Shown piece by piece: positions 50,559-63,771 of a stretch of DNA of 64,000 bases. The position numbers and the translations under genes were made by a program. The DNA is from Mangifera indica (taxonomy: Eukaryota; Streptophyta; Magnoliopsida; Sapindales; Anacardiaceae): NCBI RefSeq assembly GCF_011075055.1, contig NC_058147.1:3162001-3226000 (forward strand), read 5' to 3'. Position 1 is the first letter of the stretch. The number at the start of each line of letters is the position of its first letter. The notes below the pieces were generated by a model that made no database searches, was not told the origin of the DNA, and saw only the letters and a program-made list of their open reading frames with translations.

Positions 50559-53293
50559 AAGAACTTCTTCAGAAAGAGTTTTTAGCAGGTATGGCAAATG
50601 AGTTTGCAAGGACGAGATGTAATTTGCTCATACATTATATAGTCAGTCAAAACCAATTTAACTTCAAATTAGAGTTTTGGCTGGATTCAGCCAATTGGCC
50701 TTTAATTATAGTTCATAAACATAAGGTGACACAATAGATTTGATAGTTTTCAATGTGCTTCATAAATTTTGAAACATTAATTGAAAGCTTGTTATATGAA
50801 TGTTATTTTATTTTTAATATCATATGCCGATCCTACTCAATTGTTACATCCAACTATGCTTATACCTTGTTTACCTATTCGAATCCTTGCTTTACCGCAA
50901 AATTCAATGGGCTGATTCTGATTGTCAGGTGATGAAGCTTAGAGTGACATGATCACAAGGATTTGGTAGTTCATCCAGTCTTGAAGCATGTGTACCAGAA
51001 AATGAATCTATAGCTTAGCAGAAGTGCAGATGGTGTTGTTTTTAGATTATACTTTATGCATTTGCAGATCACACCATTAAATCCTTATTGTCAAAGGTAC
51101 AGGAATAGGGAATTTAATTCTGAATTCAAAAGTTGCCTTGGTTGCATTGAGTGACATATTTTAATTAGTTTTCTAGTCAATTGAGAGGGCTTGTATACTT
51201 TTCCAAGCTTAGAAATTTATCTTTATGCGTAACTCGTATTAACCGGTAAAATGAAGTTTCTAAAGCAGGTCAACCTAAAAATTCCACGAGCTTTTCGTGA
51301 CTTGTTTCCTGGACCATCAGCCACGGCACAATGCAATGGAAAATCAACTTCGCTGGAATCTTCAAACCTAATGGTTTTAGTTTTACTCAGTTTTAAATTT
51401 CTCCATATTCATGTCACAGTCTTTCAGTCTATTATTCTAACGTCCAACAAAATGGTCTTCATATTCCTGTGAACATTCCAACAACTAATCAATAACGGAT
51501 GGCCCATGACCAAAGACCACGCTATTCACGAAGTGTAACCTTTTTTTTTCGGTTAAGGCCGGATTCCATCCAAAGCTGGATCATTTTTCAAGGTTAGAAT
51601 AATTACATCGAATTAGTAAAACTTTTGAATTAAATTTTTAATCCCATAATATTGTCCAAGAAAATTTGAATATATACCTTTTTATGCATAAAATCTCTTT
51701 TATTGTAATTCCAATTGCCCTTCAGGGGAAGGGTAACAATATTTCCATCAAAGAAAGACAGGATCGGTAAAGACAAGCCAATTTGCCCTCTCCAACCCTC
51801 CTAATTCCACTTTTGGGTCTGGTCATGGCACCACCAATTGGTTTAGCTATAGGGCGACATCAATCAAATACAATTATTCACTCCGTGATTTTGTGTCAAA
51901 TTGAACCTTGCTAATCTGTTTCAATAATACAACCATTTTCTTAGCCATACCATACTCAAGAAGTATTAACATCTACAACACACTACGGCAATACAATAAA
52001 ATATCAGAATTACTTTGATTCTAGACAAAACTTCAAACTTTTACTTAATCTGTATCTCACTTATTCATCAGGACATTAATAAAAAGTAGCTAAAATAAAC
52101 AAACTAGGGCAGATTCCAATACTGCATTATGGAGGTCTACCAAACTTAACCATATCTATTACAAAACAACCTTGCTTTTACCATACCCACCTAAAAGAAA
52201 AGTATGGGAGACAAAACAACCTTGCTTTTACCATACCCATCTAAAAGAAGAGGAAAAGTATGGGAGACAAAACAACCTTCCAAACTTAACAATTAGATTT
52301 AACAATGATTTTCAGTTGAAAACAAAACCACATTGCACAACAAAATCCTACAATAGGTTGAAATTGGAGCAATACTCATTGACCAAGGTCATTTGATAAA
52401 AGGAAAAATGGTTCACAACATGCAAACCACATGAAGAAAAAGTGCAAAGATCGAAATCAGCCAAGTAATCAGCAATTTACATATCATAAAACTGGTTAAA
52501 TATACAGCTGATGCCTAAACTACTATGACCAGCTTTGTTTCAAACTGCATTCTTAACAAATATTTAGTTTTAGAGGTCCACCATCAATTTGACTAAGTCA
52601 TTTTCTAACATCCATATTCAACTATACACATGCCATAGCATTTGCATTTGATACATATATCCTACTTCAGTTTCTAAACATAGCCAGAAATAGTATTGTA
52701 CTTAATTCAAAAAATGAACACATCAACCTCAAAACTCATATTTCCACCTCAGGTATCTCAACCTGCCCACTTATCTGGCTTAAATAAAGGATCTCTGGGT
52801 AACTACTGAACTGCAACAAATGGATATATTTAATTTATATGAAAAACTATGAAGTAAAAAAGATGTTTCAAATTTCTTATGTTACTGAAAGATCTTTCAG
52901 ATGCAACAACTTTCATACCAATATTAGTATGATAGACTTTACAGAATGCAGTTTGACACATAAAGACATCATCTGGCATAGTTTTACCCTCTTAGCATGT
53001 ATGCCATCTTTTTACCAACATTATCAATAAGATAAACAGGAATTACAGTCCACAGAAATTATGGAAAGCACTTGTTGTCAAATTTACAGAACAGAAGATT
53101 GGCACAGATATTAAAATGAAGCAAAGAAAACCTAAATGATCACTTTTAGCAAGTGAAGTTTCAATTAGAAGACAATAAACAGGCACACAGCATAGAATTA
53201 AATACACCTGGGGACAGAATAAGACAATCCAACAAAAAAAAATGTGAAACATTTGAAAAAAAAAAAAAAAAAGAGTTGAGTTGAGATTTTAAA
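50559..53293. other. Spacer between the MPDU1-like and F-box genes
   Basis: It should hold the 3' UTRs of both flanking genes. No additional gene supported. A tandem repeat lies at 52161-52280. Confidence 0.45.
52161..52280. repeat. Tandem repeat of a 50-56 bp unit
   Basis: The unit starting ACAAAACAACCTTGCTTTTA begins at 52161 and 52211 and its start is seen again at 52267. The second unit carries a small insertion (GAGGAA). Confidence 0.85.
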
Positions 53294-54880
53294 CTAACTA
53301 TTACTTGAACTGCTATTACCACTTGACCATCTCCTGAAAGTGCATGCCACCAAATTCCTTCCACTCCAAAGCCCTAATCTAGACTTGAAGGAAGTTGATC
53401 GACCATTACTACTTGGTGCACCACTAGCTGCCACCATATGGGGAGGAATCTCAGCACCATTTTCTAAAGGTCCACCGTCACTGGCATCATGATTTTCAGG
53501 CTCCCCAGTATCTAAATTTACAACAACGCATTCCCTCCTTGCTCTCAGCCAATCAGCACCCTCCAAAGTTACTCCTCTGCACTTCTTCACCTTTACTTTG
53601 ATTAATTTTGGACACCCATTAGCCAGAGCTTCCATTCCCTGGTCCGACACTGGACAACTCTTGATACAGAGCTTTTTCAATGCTATGCATTTCGCAGCTA
53701 TGCATGATATTTCAATGTCACCCACTGTGTCACTACCACACAAGGCTAATCGCTCTAGATTCAGACAATTTGATGCCAAAATTTCTAAACTTAATTTGGT
53801 TGGGTTCACACCAATTAAAACTAACTCTTGTAAATTTGGGCAACATTTTGCAACACTTATTAATCCTTCATCTCCTATTCGATTGGCTTTCCATCCATCA
53901 ATATGAAGTTTTCTCAATAGCTTACAACGTTCAGATAACGCCGCCAGTCCAAGATTTGTGCATTCGGGAGTTTTAACCAGATGCAGAATTTCCAGATCTA
54001 AACAGTTAGATAATGCAGCGAGTCCAACGTCGGTGACTTGGATTCTCTCGAGATGGATCTCCACCAAACTCGTTGCCCGATCCGTTACGAGTTGAAGAAG
54101 GTTGTCCCAATCACCTGAACACCTAAAAAGCTTTAACGTTTTTAGATTCTTAGCCCCAATTATTAGAGGACCAAAACACTGTCCATTGTAAAGTTCCTTT
54201 AAACAAATTGTCTTAAGTGACGATGAAGCCACACCGGGTCCAATTGGCTCAGCTGCCGCTCCGTCTGTAATTCCTCGAAGCCGTTTGATCGATAACTCTT
54301 CTAAAGTGGAGCAGTTATCAAGCACTGCGTTCATACCTTTAGCTCCAAAAGTGCAAGATCCACATGAGAGTTTCTTCAATCCCTTGCAATTTTTTGCAAA
54401 CGCTGATATTCCAATATCCGTCAGCTCTCGGCAAGCACGGAGCTTCAAGCGCATGATGTTTCGGCACTTGAGAGATATTAAAACAAGTGCGTCGTCCCCG
54501 ATACTGACGGATCTACGGTCACATTTGAGAGCGAGCTTCGTGACGACGTCGAATCGGGAAAAAAGAGAGGGAATCACATGGAGGAGATCTGATTTGGCGT
54601 TGAGAGAAAGCCGGTGACGACTCTGTCCCTCGATTCTGAGCCACCGACGACAAACCAGAGAGCATTTTTTGCGATCACCGGAGCTTAGAGACTGAAAAAT
54701 GCAAGCCAAGCACTCGTCGGGCAGATTAGAGGTGAAATCAGACGCTTCATCGACTTTTTCGCTACTATTGCACTCAACTTGCATAGGGGAGATCGTAGCC
54801 GTTGGTTTGGACTTGTATCTTTGGCTGTGGTTAGCTTCTCGGCGGCTGGTGATTGCGGCCGTCGATGCTGACTGGCCCAT
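53294..54880 (-). CDS. VFB/SKIP2-like F-box LRR protein, 528 aa
   Basis: Substrate-recognition subunit of an SCF ubiquitin ligase. Arabidopsis VFB proteins affect auxin-linked growth and lateral roots. Single exon. Residues about 50-90 form the F-box (LPDECLACIFQSLSSGDRKK and CSLVCRRWLRIEGQ). About 100-455 are Cys-containing LRRs (for example LVLISLKCRNIMRLKLRACR, LKTLKLFRCSGDWDNLL, LEILHLVKTPECTNLGLAAL, LQELVLIGVNPTKLSLEILA). The tail is Ser-rich. The N terminus MGQSAST has Gly2 and Ser6, so it could be myristoylated. The start is the first ATG in frame and matches the family start. Complete, no defects. Confidence 0.95.
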   Translation of the reverse strand: MGQSASTAAITSRREANHSQRYKSKPTATISPMQVECNSSEKVDEASDFTSNLPDECLACIFQSLSSGDRKKCSLVCRRWLRIEGQSRHRLSLNAKSDLLHVIPSLFSRFDVVTKLALKCDRRSVSIGDDALVLISLKCRNIMRLKLRACRELTDIGISAFAKNCKGLKKLSCGSCTFGAKGMNAVLDNCSTLEELSIKRLRGITDGAAAEPIGPGVASSSLKTICLKELYNGQCFGPLIIGAKNLKTLKLFRCSGDWDNLLQLVTDRATSLVEIHLERIQVTDVGLAALSNCLDLEILHLVKTPECTNLGLAALSERCKLLRKLHIDGWKANRIGDEGLISVAKCCPNLQELVLIGVNPTKLSLEILASNCLNLERLALCGSDTVGDIEISCIAAKCIALKKLCIKSCPVSDQGMEALANGCPKLIKVKVKKCRGVTLEGADWLRARRECVVVNLDTGEPENHDASDGGPLENGAEIPPHMVAASGAPSSNGRSTSFKSRLGLWSGRNLVACTFRRWSSGNSSSSNS

Positions 54881-57429
54881 CCAGGGAGAGTTGAAGAATC
54901 AACGATCAAGATTTTTTAGCCTCACTTTTGTTATCCTGCGCAACCCCGCCCTTAGTGCCTGAGTAATAAATCGGGAGTCAGAAGCCTCGACGACTGGCTC
55001 TTCGCTTCGAAATGTACAGACACGGACATGAAAGCAGATTTCAATTTGGCTTTTTGTGGAGGTATTTATCCTTCTGAACGAGTAAAACAGTCATTCGGCC
55101 CTCTGCGAAAATTTATGAAGGTTAGTATCCCACGCATTTATCATGTACTCTCCTTCTCAGTGAATCCCGTCCACACGATTCTGAATCCGGGAAAAGCAAA
55201 GAGTGATGATGATCATGTGCAATGTACGTGAGTTGAAAAGAAGAATTGATATGATATATCATATGAGATGAGTTGAGGGCTTACTATAAGCAGATGAGGG
55301 CGTCCAGTCTGGATTATAATTTTCAGCGACCATGCTTCTTTCCCCTGTAAACAATATTCATCCGGAATCTGCGTGCAAAATATGACACAGTATTTGAAAG
55401 AAAAGGTTGCAAGGATTATCATAATTTTATGCTTTTTTTTAAATCCTGCATTAAAATGAATTAAAAAAATGAAATTATAAGTATAATTTTATATATATAA
55501 ATAATTATATATCATAATATAATTAAAAATTATTTTATTTTTAATTTTTAAATATAATAATATATTATTACTATTTATTAAAAAAATGATATTCTCCTCT
55601 GAATTTTCAACATCTTTGAATATATGCACGGAAATAGGGCCACGCCTCATTATTTTAGTTAAATTTTGATAGCACTATTTCATTAAAATACTCAACTCTG
55701 TAAGATGTTTTAAAGTTTCTCATTTGTTTTATTTATGATTTTGTCATTAATAAATGGCATGGACTTAATAAATTGCAACTTTATTTATTGTTGAAGCTAC
55801 TTAATAGGTCTTTCAAAATAAACATTAATTTAAAACATAAATATTTTAAATTCAAAATAACATGTATTAATTAATTTGACTAATTATTAGAGTATCGTGC
55901 AGTTTGAGAGGACATACAACAGCGATGGACTCAGAAAAAGTCTTAAAAAAACACACACGCTTTAACTCAGAAGAACATGGGTGGGGTGGCTCTTTATATT
56001 ATTGAAACTCTTAAAATAATGTAAAAGTTGGAATAGGCATAGAGATCCATACAAATCCAATAAATTATATCATTAGGATTAATCATAATAAAAGAAGAAT
56101 TTTAATCCTATTTTGTTGTTTATTTGGGCTAAGAATATCCTACAACATCTTGAAAATTTCTTGATATAATTTTGATATCATGAAAAAATCTTTAAATTCA
56201 AAAAGGTATGAGATTCTACTCTATTTAATTATGTAATGTCTTTATCGTGTTCATAAAAGTGTTTCGATTTTTGAGCATTTGTAGACATAAATCTATATCG
56301 TTGTTTTCTTTTATAGACTTTATGATATCATCTTAATGACTCATTCGTTGTATCAAATTTAAATGAATTGTATAAGGTCTTGATTTAATTAATACGACAA
56401 TGATGTATAAATCTCTATCTATTATGTAAGCACACTATTGAAAGGCATTAATGTCACATTGTATTGCATTACGGACTTCATGTCTAATACAATATCATAC
56501 TTGTTTATTGATATTGTTGAGATTCATCATTTCCTTCCAATGACCCAAGTGTAACTTTATACTATAGTTATAACGTTAAAAGTTATGACATATAAGTGTG
56601 TTGTCTCTAACCTTACCTTCCCCCTTTTAAGATTGCCACTCAACCATTTGGCCTCTCAACACTAGTTAAGTAACGAGTCACCCACATGTCAATTTTCTTG
56701 TCATTCACCCACGCATTCAAATGCATCAAAGACCTACCAATTGGCTTGTAAAACTATCCATTTGTGAATGCTCTAAAGTTCCATGTCCTCTCCTTCCCTA
56801 GTTCTTTCTTTTGTGGAAACTATTCAAACCAATAATCCCCATTGCAAAGAAAACGCCCATAACCTGGCTTTCATTTGTTTATCCTCTCCTTCCCTAGTTC
56901 TTTCTTTTCCCTCTTCTTCTCTCTAGAAGTTATCTTGATGGTTTGGTTGGCTGTAACATTTTCAGTAATCAAGAGATTTTATGACAAAATGATATCTACT
57001 TATTATCTCAATCTATAGATTGATTTAATATATTTTTATTAATTATTAATTATCTTTATGGATGTCGTATCAATAAATTTGACTGAGAGGTAATTTTGAT
57101 TGTATAATAGATTTTAATAAAGATTTATATGTAAAGTTTTAGATATTTGTAGCTGGAGATATTATTTAATTAGAATTTATTTCCAGCCAACTTAAAATTG
57201 AACAAAATCTAAATTAATCTCCCTATTAAAAAACAATTAATTCAATTAGTACAAATTAATCCATTCTCTGTAACTAAATTTGATAGGGTATTGTTGGTGG
57301 GTTTATAGCTCCACTTAAAAGTCCGATTGATCCAAATCCGTAAGCCCACGTGGATTCATCATCCATATACCCAATAACTAAACCCAGGGGAGGACTCTGG
57401 ACTCTCACTAGCTCCACTCAAAACTTCCC
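54881..57429. other. Spacer with both genes' upstream regions
   Basis: The divergent F-box (-) and DCL-like (+) genes share this 2.5-kb region. Most is AT-rich. A 27-bp direct repeat (CTCTCCTTCCCTAGTTC core) lies at 56786-56812 and 56882-56908. No additional gene supported. Confidence 0.45.
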
Positions 57430-60400
57430 ATGGCTACTCCTCTGCTGCTCAGGGGCATCCCGCTCCTGCGCCTTCGGCTGGCCGCCACTCTCCTTGCCCC
57501 GCCACGACAAACTATATGTTCAGCCACTGCCTCCGAGCCGGCTCATCCGGACGAGAATGTAGTTTCTGAGGACAAAACCAGTGCAGCAGTCTTGAGCATG
57601 AAGGACCCTCCCAAGTACAACAGGGGGAACGATCCTGATTACAGGAAGTGGAAAGATAAAGAGGGGGAGATTCTACGTGATATCGAGCCTATTATGTTTC
57701 TTACCAAAGAGATCATTCACTCCGACAGGTTAGCCTCTATCCCGGGTTTTTTTTTTTTTCTCGTAGTTTATTTAATTGTCATATCTGGTGTTACTGAGCC
57801 TAATTTCATGAGCACGTTTTGTATTGTTTAAGCATTTGTATTGAATGGTTTTAATTTAGTTTTAATAATTAAATTATTTAGTTATATGTTATTTCATTTG
57901 GATCATTTTTGTTAAAGATTGCTAATATAATATCCAACTTAAATCAATTACTAAGAAATACATTGTGCTTTCTTTATTAGGTTAGGATACTGTCACTTGT
58001 AATTGAGAAACTAAATATTTTGTCAACAATGTTCACTTGTCCTTAGAAGCTAGCCTTCTTTGGATCCATGGTAGTCTCTTTAACCAATTTTAGATTTTGA
58101 AAGATTGATGTGTGGCTTCAAGCTCTATCAAGTGCCTTGTCATAGTGAATCTAGCATGATTTTTTATAAGAAACTTACGTATATGAAAATTCTTCAATTT
58201 ATAAACTTGTGTCTAGACTGAAGACAACAAAGGAACTGAGCAACTTCATATATTAATATTTAATATAATCTCATAAAAATTTGTGTTACTACCAAAATTT
58301 TGTTGTGACGTTCATTCAAAACAATCTCATTTCACAAAAAAGTGTAGCAATGACACCCTTTGTAGTTGTTTTTTTGACCAGTCAATATGTGAGTAGAAAA
58401 AGGACAGGTCATATGCCACATCACTACAGGTTGCTATCACAGATACTGTTGAACAATGCTTACTGAAGGTTGAAATTGGAGCTCATGATCTTTGGCGTAT
58501 AGAGACTAATAACTCTTTATAAAACAATTATGTTTTCATCTTAAGTTATAATGCTATATTTGATTATATTTCCTGCTTCTAGGTACATGGATGGAGAACG
58601 TCTAACAGCAGAAGATGAGAGAGCCGTGGTAGAAAAGCTTCTTGCTTATCATCCACATTCTGAAGATAAAATTGGATGTGGTGTTGATTCCATTATGGTG
58701 AGTCAAAGTTTGCATAATCTGTTATATAATTCTTGATTGTTTTTGTTGACCTGCTTTAATGAATCTTTTGTGCTTGCTGTTTTACAAATTATTTTACTTT
58801 TAATCTTCATTTTGGTCAATTCAGGAATTGCGTAATGAATTCTAAGTTTATAAGTATAAACTTAGAACATATAAATTAAAATGAACTCATCTTCAAGTTC
58901 TCTGCATTCTTCTGCATGAACCCTTTGTATTTTTTACCTTTAAAATCCTATGTCAGATATTAGTCAACTTGCATATTCTTGTATTTGTAATCCTTGTTCT
59001 TTTTGGTCCTTTGTCCTTTTTGCATCGTTGATCGTTATTATTCAAGCTCCTAGGAAAGGGGCATTTGTTGCTCAACATCCATTAGTTTATTTGTTGTTTC
59101 TGCACATCATTAATAAGCTCAGGAAGATAAGAAAAAGCATTTATTCTACTCATTGAATCATAATATGTTAGTCTCCCAGATATAGTTAATAAGATAAGAT
59201 TTTAGGAATTCTTATTAAACTAGGATTAAGGATTGGAAAAATGAAGGGATTTGCTTATTTACACAAGCCATTATTGGTAGGGAAAAACATCTTTTTTTTG
59301 TGAACATTGTTGACAAAATAATTCTGTTATGTTAGGTGGAGCACTTCCATTTCAATTTAGGCGTAGTGTTTAGATTATTATAATTTATATTATTTTACCT
59401 TTTGGTTGTATATGCTTATTATTTAATAAAAATCTTTCCTGTTATTCTCTTACACAACTTAAGGTCTTATCAATTGGTATAATAGCAATGATCAAAAAAA
59501 ATTCCATCGTTTTTTAGCTTATAGTCAACACGTGAATGGAGAGTTAGCTGAAATCTTTGGAGAAAGAGGTGAATTATATGAGAGGCTTGTTGCAGATAGG
59601 ATGTGAAGAGTGCAATGAGCAATTTTGGGTGCTCAATAAGAAGTTGTCAGAAATCTCCTTGATTTGGGACACATCAATTCCCATGACTAAGAAGTTGACT
59701 GCCCAGGTGAGGACTAACTTGAGGCATGCTGAAACATCCCTAGGAGGGGTAACTTCAAGGAGCAGGAGTAATATCGAGTTCCTCGTGGTGACCCACGTTC
59801 AACCTATTGGCATTACAACAAACCTAGCTGAGTCAATGAACTAAGTCGCACCACCACCACCACCACTTGTGCCTTTGTTCCTCCAACATGGCGACAAGTT
59901 TAGATTGTCAGTTAGGAAAATTGCACTCCTAAATTTTAATGGCAAGGATTTGGTGGGGTGGGTATATTGGGTTGAGCAAAACTTTTAAGAATGGTTATTA
60001 GCAATCCTACGATACAATAGGATATAGGTGGAAAATGATATATATTTTAGGATGTATTAAAATACGGTGAATATATTGTACGATATAATATATACCAGTC
60101 CGTAACAATAAAATTACTAATACGAGTTGATAAATCTTTTTGAAGAAATGATAATGTGGTAGAAATGTATATAAAATTTCAAATTTTTGACGATATTTAT
60201 AATGTTTTCCAAGATGATGATACGAAAATTAGAAATTATCAATATTATTTTATTATTATTTGAAAAAAAAGCATATCTTATATGAGTGATACATGATACA
60301 AAAAATTAGGTTTTCAATACATAATATGATATGCAATTTGACTATCATGTTTTCAGTTACACAATACCAATCCTAAGCATAAAGTCAAATTGATTTTTAT

Positions 60401-63400
60401 AGCAATGGAGGAAATCGTGGTTCATTCGTTAAGATGGATGAGGAGGAAAATGTTGAAAATGAGTTAGGAGACGTTGTCATCATAATTAATGAGAAAGTTT
60501 GGTGGATGGAAGGTCAAAAATACCTTTGAGAAAATGGCAGCTCTTTGTTAGTCTGCCACTATCAAAGACTACTTCCAACAATTTGAATATGCCGTTTGAA
60601 TGATACTAGGGTTGTTAGAACAAGTGTATTTGGGAATTTTAACCATTAGGCTCCAAGAAGAATTAAAGTCAAATAAGGGCACATTACCCATTGGTTAGGC
60701 AATGAAGTTGGCTCGGGTTCTAGAGGAGATAAATGGGTACACTTTGGATTGGGACACCACTTGGGTCCGTGACCTGTTTCATACAACCCATGGCAAATGG
60801 GTTATAGGATCCCATTCACAGCTCCTCGCAACTAAAAAAAAATACAACAACCAACATCCTATGAAGGAAGTTGCAACTTCAACGAATCAACCTCTTTTAG
60901 TAGATTATGTACCTTCACTTTTGATGGGTCTTGATAATCTAAATCTGACACCGGCAGAGATGCAGGTTCGATAAACTAGGAATTAGTACTTTCACTAAAA
61001 GAGTAGTTCACCCCAAATCATGTTTGCTAGAGTGCCCATTTAAAGGGAATTGATAGCCCCTGACGATGAGAGAATCTACCCATGGTGGACACAACGGAAA
61101 CAAATAATAAACCTATCAATGAGAGCAAACGTGCTTGAAATTAGGGTGCTTTTTTCTTCCTTTTGCCTTGAGGATAAGACAATTACTAAGGGTAGGATGG
61201 TTAATAAGATAAGATTTTAGGAATCCTTATAAACAAAATTGTCTATTTAAACTAGGATTTAAAATAAGCAGGATTACCTATTAAACTAAAATTTAGGATT
61301 GGATAACTGAAGAGATTTATCTATTTAAACAAGTCGTTGTTAGTTGGGGAAGATATTGATTATTTTTATACATTGTTGATAAAGTAATTCTATTTAAGGG
61401 GTCAAGCCTCAGTGTTTGGCTCAAACAAGCCTTAGCCCTAACTCAAGTTCGAGTTGAGCGATCAAATTGTCAAAAAGTAGCCAACAAATTCATCTTCTTT
61501 GACATTTTTTTTTCTTCTTATCTAATAACCCTTCTTCTTCTTTGATGCTTTATGATGGCTATTCCGATAAACTTATCACTAGCTCGAGTTTGAGTTAGAC
61601 TCTCTAAATTTGAGTCATGTTTAAATTAACTCTTGTTCAGGTTCAATTCGGCTTGAATCCACCTCTAGCTCTATTACAGTAAGTGGAACACCTCCATTTC
61701 GGTGTAGGCATAACATTTAGGTTATTTTATTTTATATTATTTTACCTTTTGGTTGTATTTGCTTATTATTCAATAAAAATCCTTCCTGATATTTGTTTAT
61801 CGCAACTTAGAGTTCTATCATAATAGCAATGCAATTTTGGCCCTTGTATTATGAAAAACTAAATATATAATTTTGACCCCTTTATAAAGTCATGGTAAAG
61901 GCCAGGTTATCTGTCAATCTAATTTCTAAAATCAGTTTTGGTTCAGTGAAATCTCTGAAGGAATTTTGAAAACCATGTGACCGCTTCACCTTCAGCAGAC
62001 TTATAGAAAGTCATGGATAATCAAACTTTTTGTTTCTTCATGAGTTGGTGATGAATTTTTTTTCCTTTGTTTAATTCTCGATATGACATAATGTGCTGTA
62101 GTCTAAATCGTTCCTCCAAATCCTAGGTTGAATTCTTAGATTTATTTTCCAAACATTGATACAGATGATGCTGGATCCATTTATTGTTTTCTGGCTGCAA
62201 TTAGGCCACTGAAAAATTAGCTAACACAGGAAAGAACAACTTGGCACGAATTCTCTTTTAGTTTTTCTATGTTTTGAGTCTGCACCACAAGGGTATAACT
62301 TAAATAATATCGAATAACTTTCTTTCCATAATTATTTGTTTTGTTTCAAAGTGTCTGTTGGTGTAAATTGCTTGATTGTCCTTCTGTTAATATACCTCGT
62401 TTTGGCTGGTTATTTTTCTTTCCTCATTTTCTCTTCCAGTTTCAGGACACAATTCAAGAATAGATCACACAGCATATTATACCTGGGAAAATGCATAAAA
62501 TGATAATGGAAGTAGTGTTTTAAATTCTAATAGTACCTTAAAAAGATGGTTTTAAGTGCATTTGGCCTGTGTTACATGCGTGCTAAGTGTGTCTCTGACC
62601 TCAGTCCCATTTTAGCTTAGCCCATTCTCATATTAGTCACCTTACTATATGGATCAGCTCATTGAGGGACTTCTGTCAGCTTGAGCTTGGACTAGACTTT
62701 GATAAGCCTTACAATCAAAACAGTCATGTGACCCTATTAATTTTTAAAAATTCACCTCCAGGAGCACTTCAACCTGAAATTTTGAAGTTTTAAACTTATC
62801 TCCTTGCTAATTGAACTAAAATCTTTCCAAGTAGAATAACTCTAAATCAATTGAACCACATTCATAAGATTCATACACGCACTTGAGCATCCTCAGAGAC
62901 AAACTCATGCACTTACCTTATATCAGGTGAACTTCTGATCGTTTTAATTTTAATTAATCTTATCCCAAGCTGTGTCTAGGAGTTGTGCCAGCTGAGTCCA
63001 ATTGATATTCCTAGTTTGCACATTTGAGACAATTTAGGTGCAACTTGGGCTGTTGCATGCCAGAGTTTGGTTGTTCATCTTTGACGTCTTGTGTACAAGA
63101 TTCTTTGAATTTCCCTGTAGACGCATTTTAATTTGTCGCCTCTTTACATGGGGTAGAACACTTTCAGATTCGGCATAAAAAAATTGAACTATAATTCATA
63201 GATAAAACAGGTCATTACTTTAATTGGTTTTGTTCAAAAGCTTGGTAGATTTGGTGGTTGTTTGTCTCATATTTGATTGGCATGTAGATCTGCAGACTGA
63301 TTTTTTTCCTGCAGTATGTCTTGCCTTCATTATTTGTCATTCTTTTCCCTATCTATTTCTGTTTTTGTTTTTTCTCTATTACTATTAGGAATTTTTTATA

Positions 63401-63771
63401 GTTTGGCATGTGTTATTAACAGAATTGGTAACTTTCATACTGTAGGCAAAATCATTATAAGTACATCCGTCCTTGGATATGGATGGCTGCCCTAGATGGC
63501 TAAATTTTCTCACTTCAGCTTTTTTTTGTGTGTTATGAGAATTAAAAAAAAAAAATTTCTCTATGTGAACAATTAATAAGTCTGTTTAACTTCTGTGAAG
63601 GTTGATCGACATCCTCAATACAGACATTCAAGGTGCTTGTTTGTTGTTAGAACTGATGGTGGATGGATAGATTTCTCCTACCAGAAGTGTCTTCGAGCAT
63701 ACATTCGAGATAAGTATCCATCCTATGCAGAAAGATTTATTCGAGAACATTTTAAACGTGGCAGTGGTTGA
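57430..63771 (+). CDS. DCL: DCL-like plastid protein (DUF3223), 194 aa
   Basis: Homologue of tomato DEFECTIVE CHLOROPLASTS AND LEAVES, needed for plastid rRNA processing and chloroplast development. Three exons: 57430-57728, 58583-58697, 63601-63771, all GT-AG and in phase. The N terminus is rich in Ala, Leu, Arg and Ser with few acidic residues (MATPLLLRGIPLLRLRL), a plastid transit peptide. The DUF3223 core starts at DPDYRKWKDKE and ILRDIEPIMFLTKEIIHSDR, followed by LLAYHPHSEDKIGCGVDSIM, VDRHPQYRHSRCLFVVRTDG, WIDFSYQKCLRAYIRDKYP and FIREHF. The second intron is 4903 bp because an old gypsy element lies in it. The coding parts are intact. Confidence 0.94.
59184..59472 (+). repeat. 5' LTR of the old gypsy element
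   Basis: About 290 bp matching 61198-61820 with many substitutions and small gaps; followed directly by the decayed primer site. Confidence 0.7.
60010..60367. repeat. Dispersed AT-rich repeat, copy 2, with 8-bp target duplication
   Basis: It interrupts the decayed gag just after WVYWVEQNF. CAATCCTA occurs at 60002-60009 and 60368-60375, a likely target duplication, and the gag text resumes after it. The interior matches 44945-45350. No clear terminal inverted repeat was found, so the element class is open. Confidence 0.7.
61198..61820 (+). repeat. 3' LTR of the old gypsy element, interrupted
   Basis: It resumes the 5' LTR text after a foreign segment of roughly 280 bp at about 61403-61678. 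Confidence 0.7.
61403..61678. mobile_element. Small insertion inside the old 3' LTR
   Basis: The foreign segment begins GGTCAAGCCTCAGTG and ends GGCTTGAATCCACCTCTAG. Words such as CTCAAGTTCGAGTTGAGC and GGTTCAATTCGGCTTGAATC are typical of a non-coding repeat common in plant genomes. A related string occurs near 44067. Boundaries approximate. Confidence 0.5.
61821..63600. other. Remainder of DCL intron 2
   Basis: Non-coding intron DNA. No frame, RNA gene or repeat was recognised. It ends with the acceptor CTGTGAAG before exon 3. Confidence 0.5.

Larger units (their letters stand above)
59184..61820 (+). mobile_element. Old, nested Ty3/gypsy retrotransposon in DCL intron 2
   Basis: Two diverged repeats (59184-59472 and 61198-61820) share TTAATAAGATAAGATTTTAG, ATTATTTTACCTTTTGG, TTGCTTATTATTCAATAAAA-type text and a TATCA end. 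After the first comes TGGTATAATAGC, a decayed initiator-tRNA primer site; before the second comes a purine-rich ACTAAGGGTAGGATGG. Gag pieces remain between them: KIALLNFNGKDLVGWVYW at about 59920, then stops and frame changes, and LARVLEEINGYTLDWD near 60710. No pol. It lies on the same strand as DCL. LTR edges are uncertain by several bases. Confidence 0.8.
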
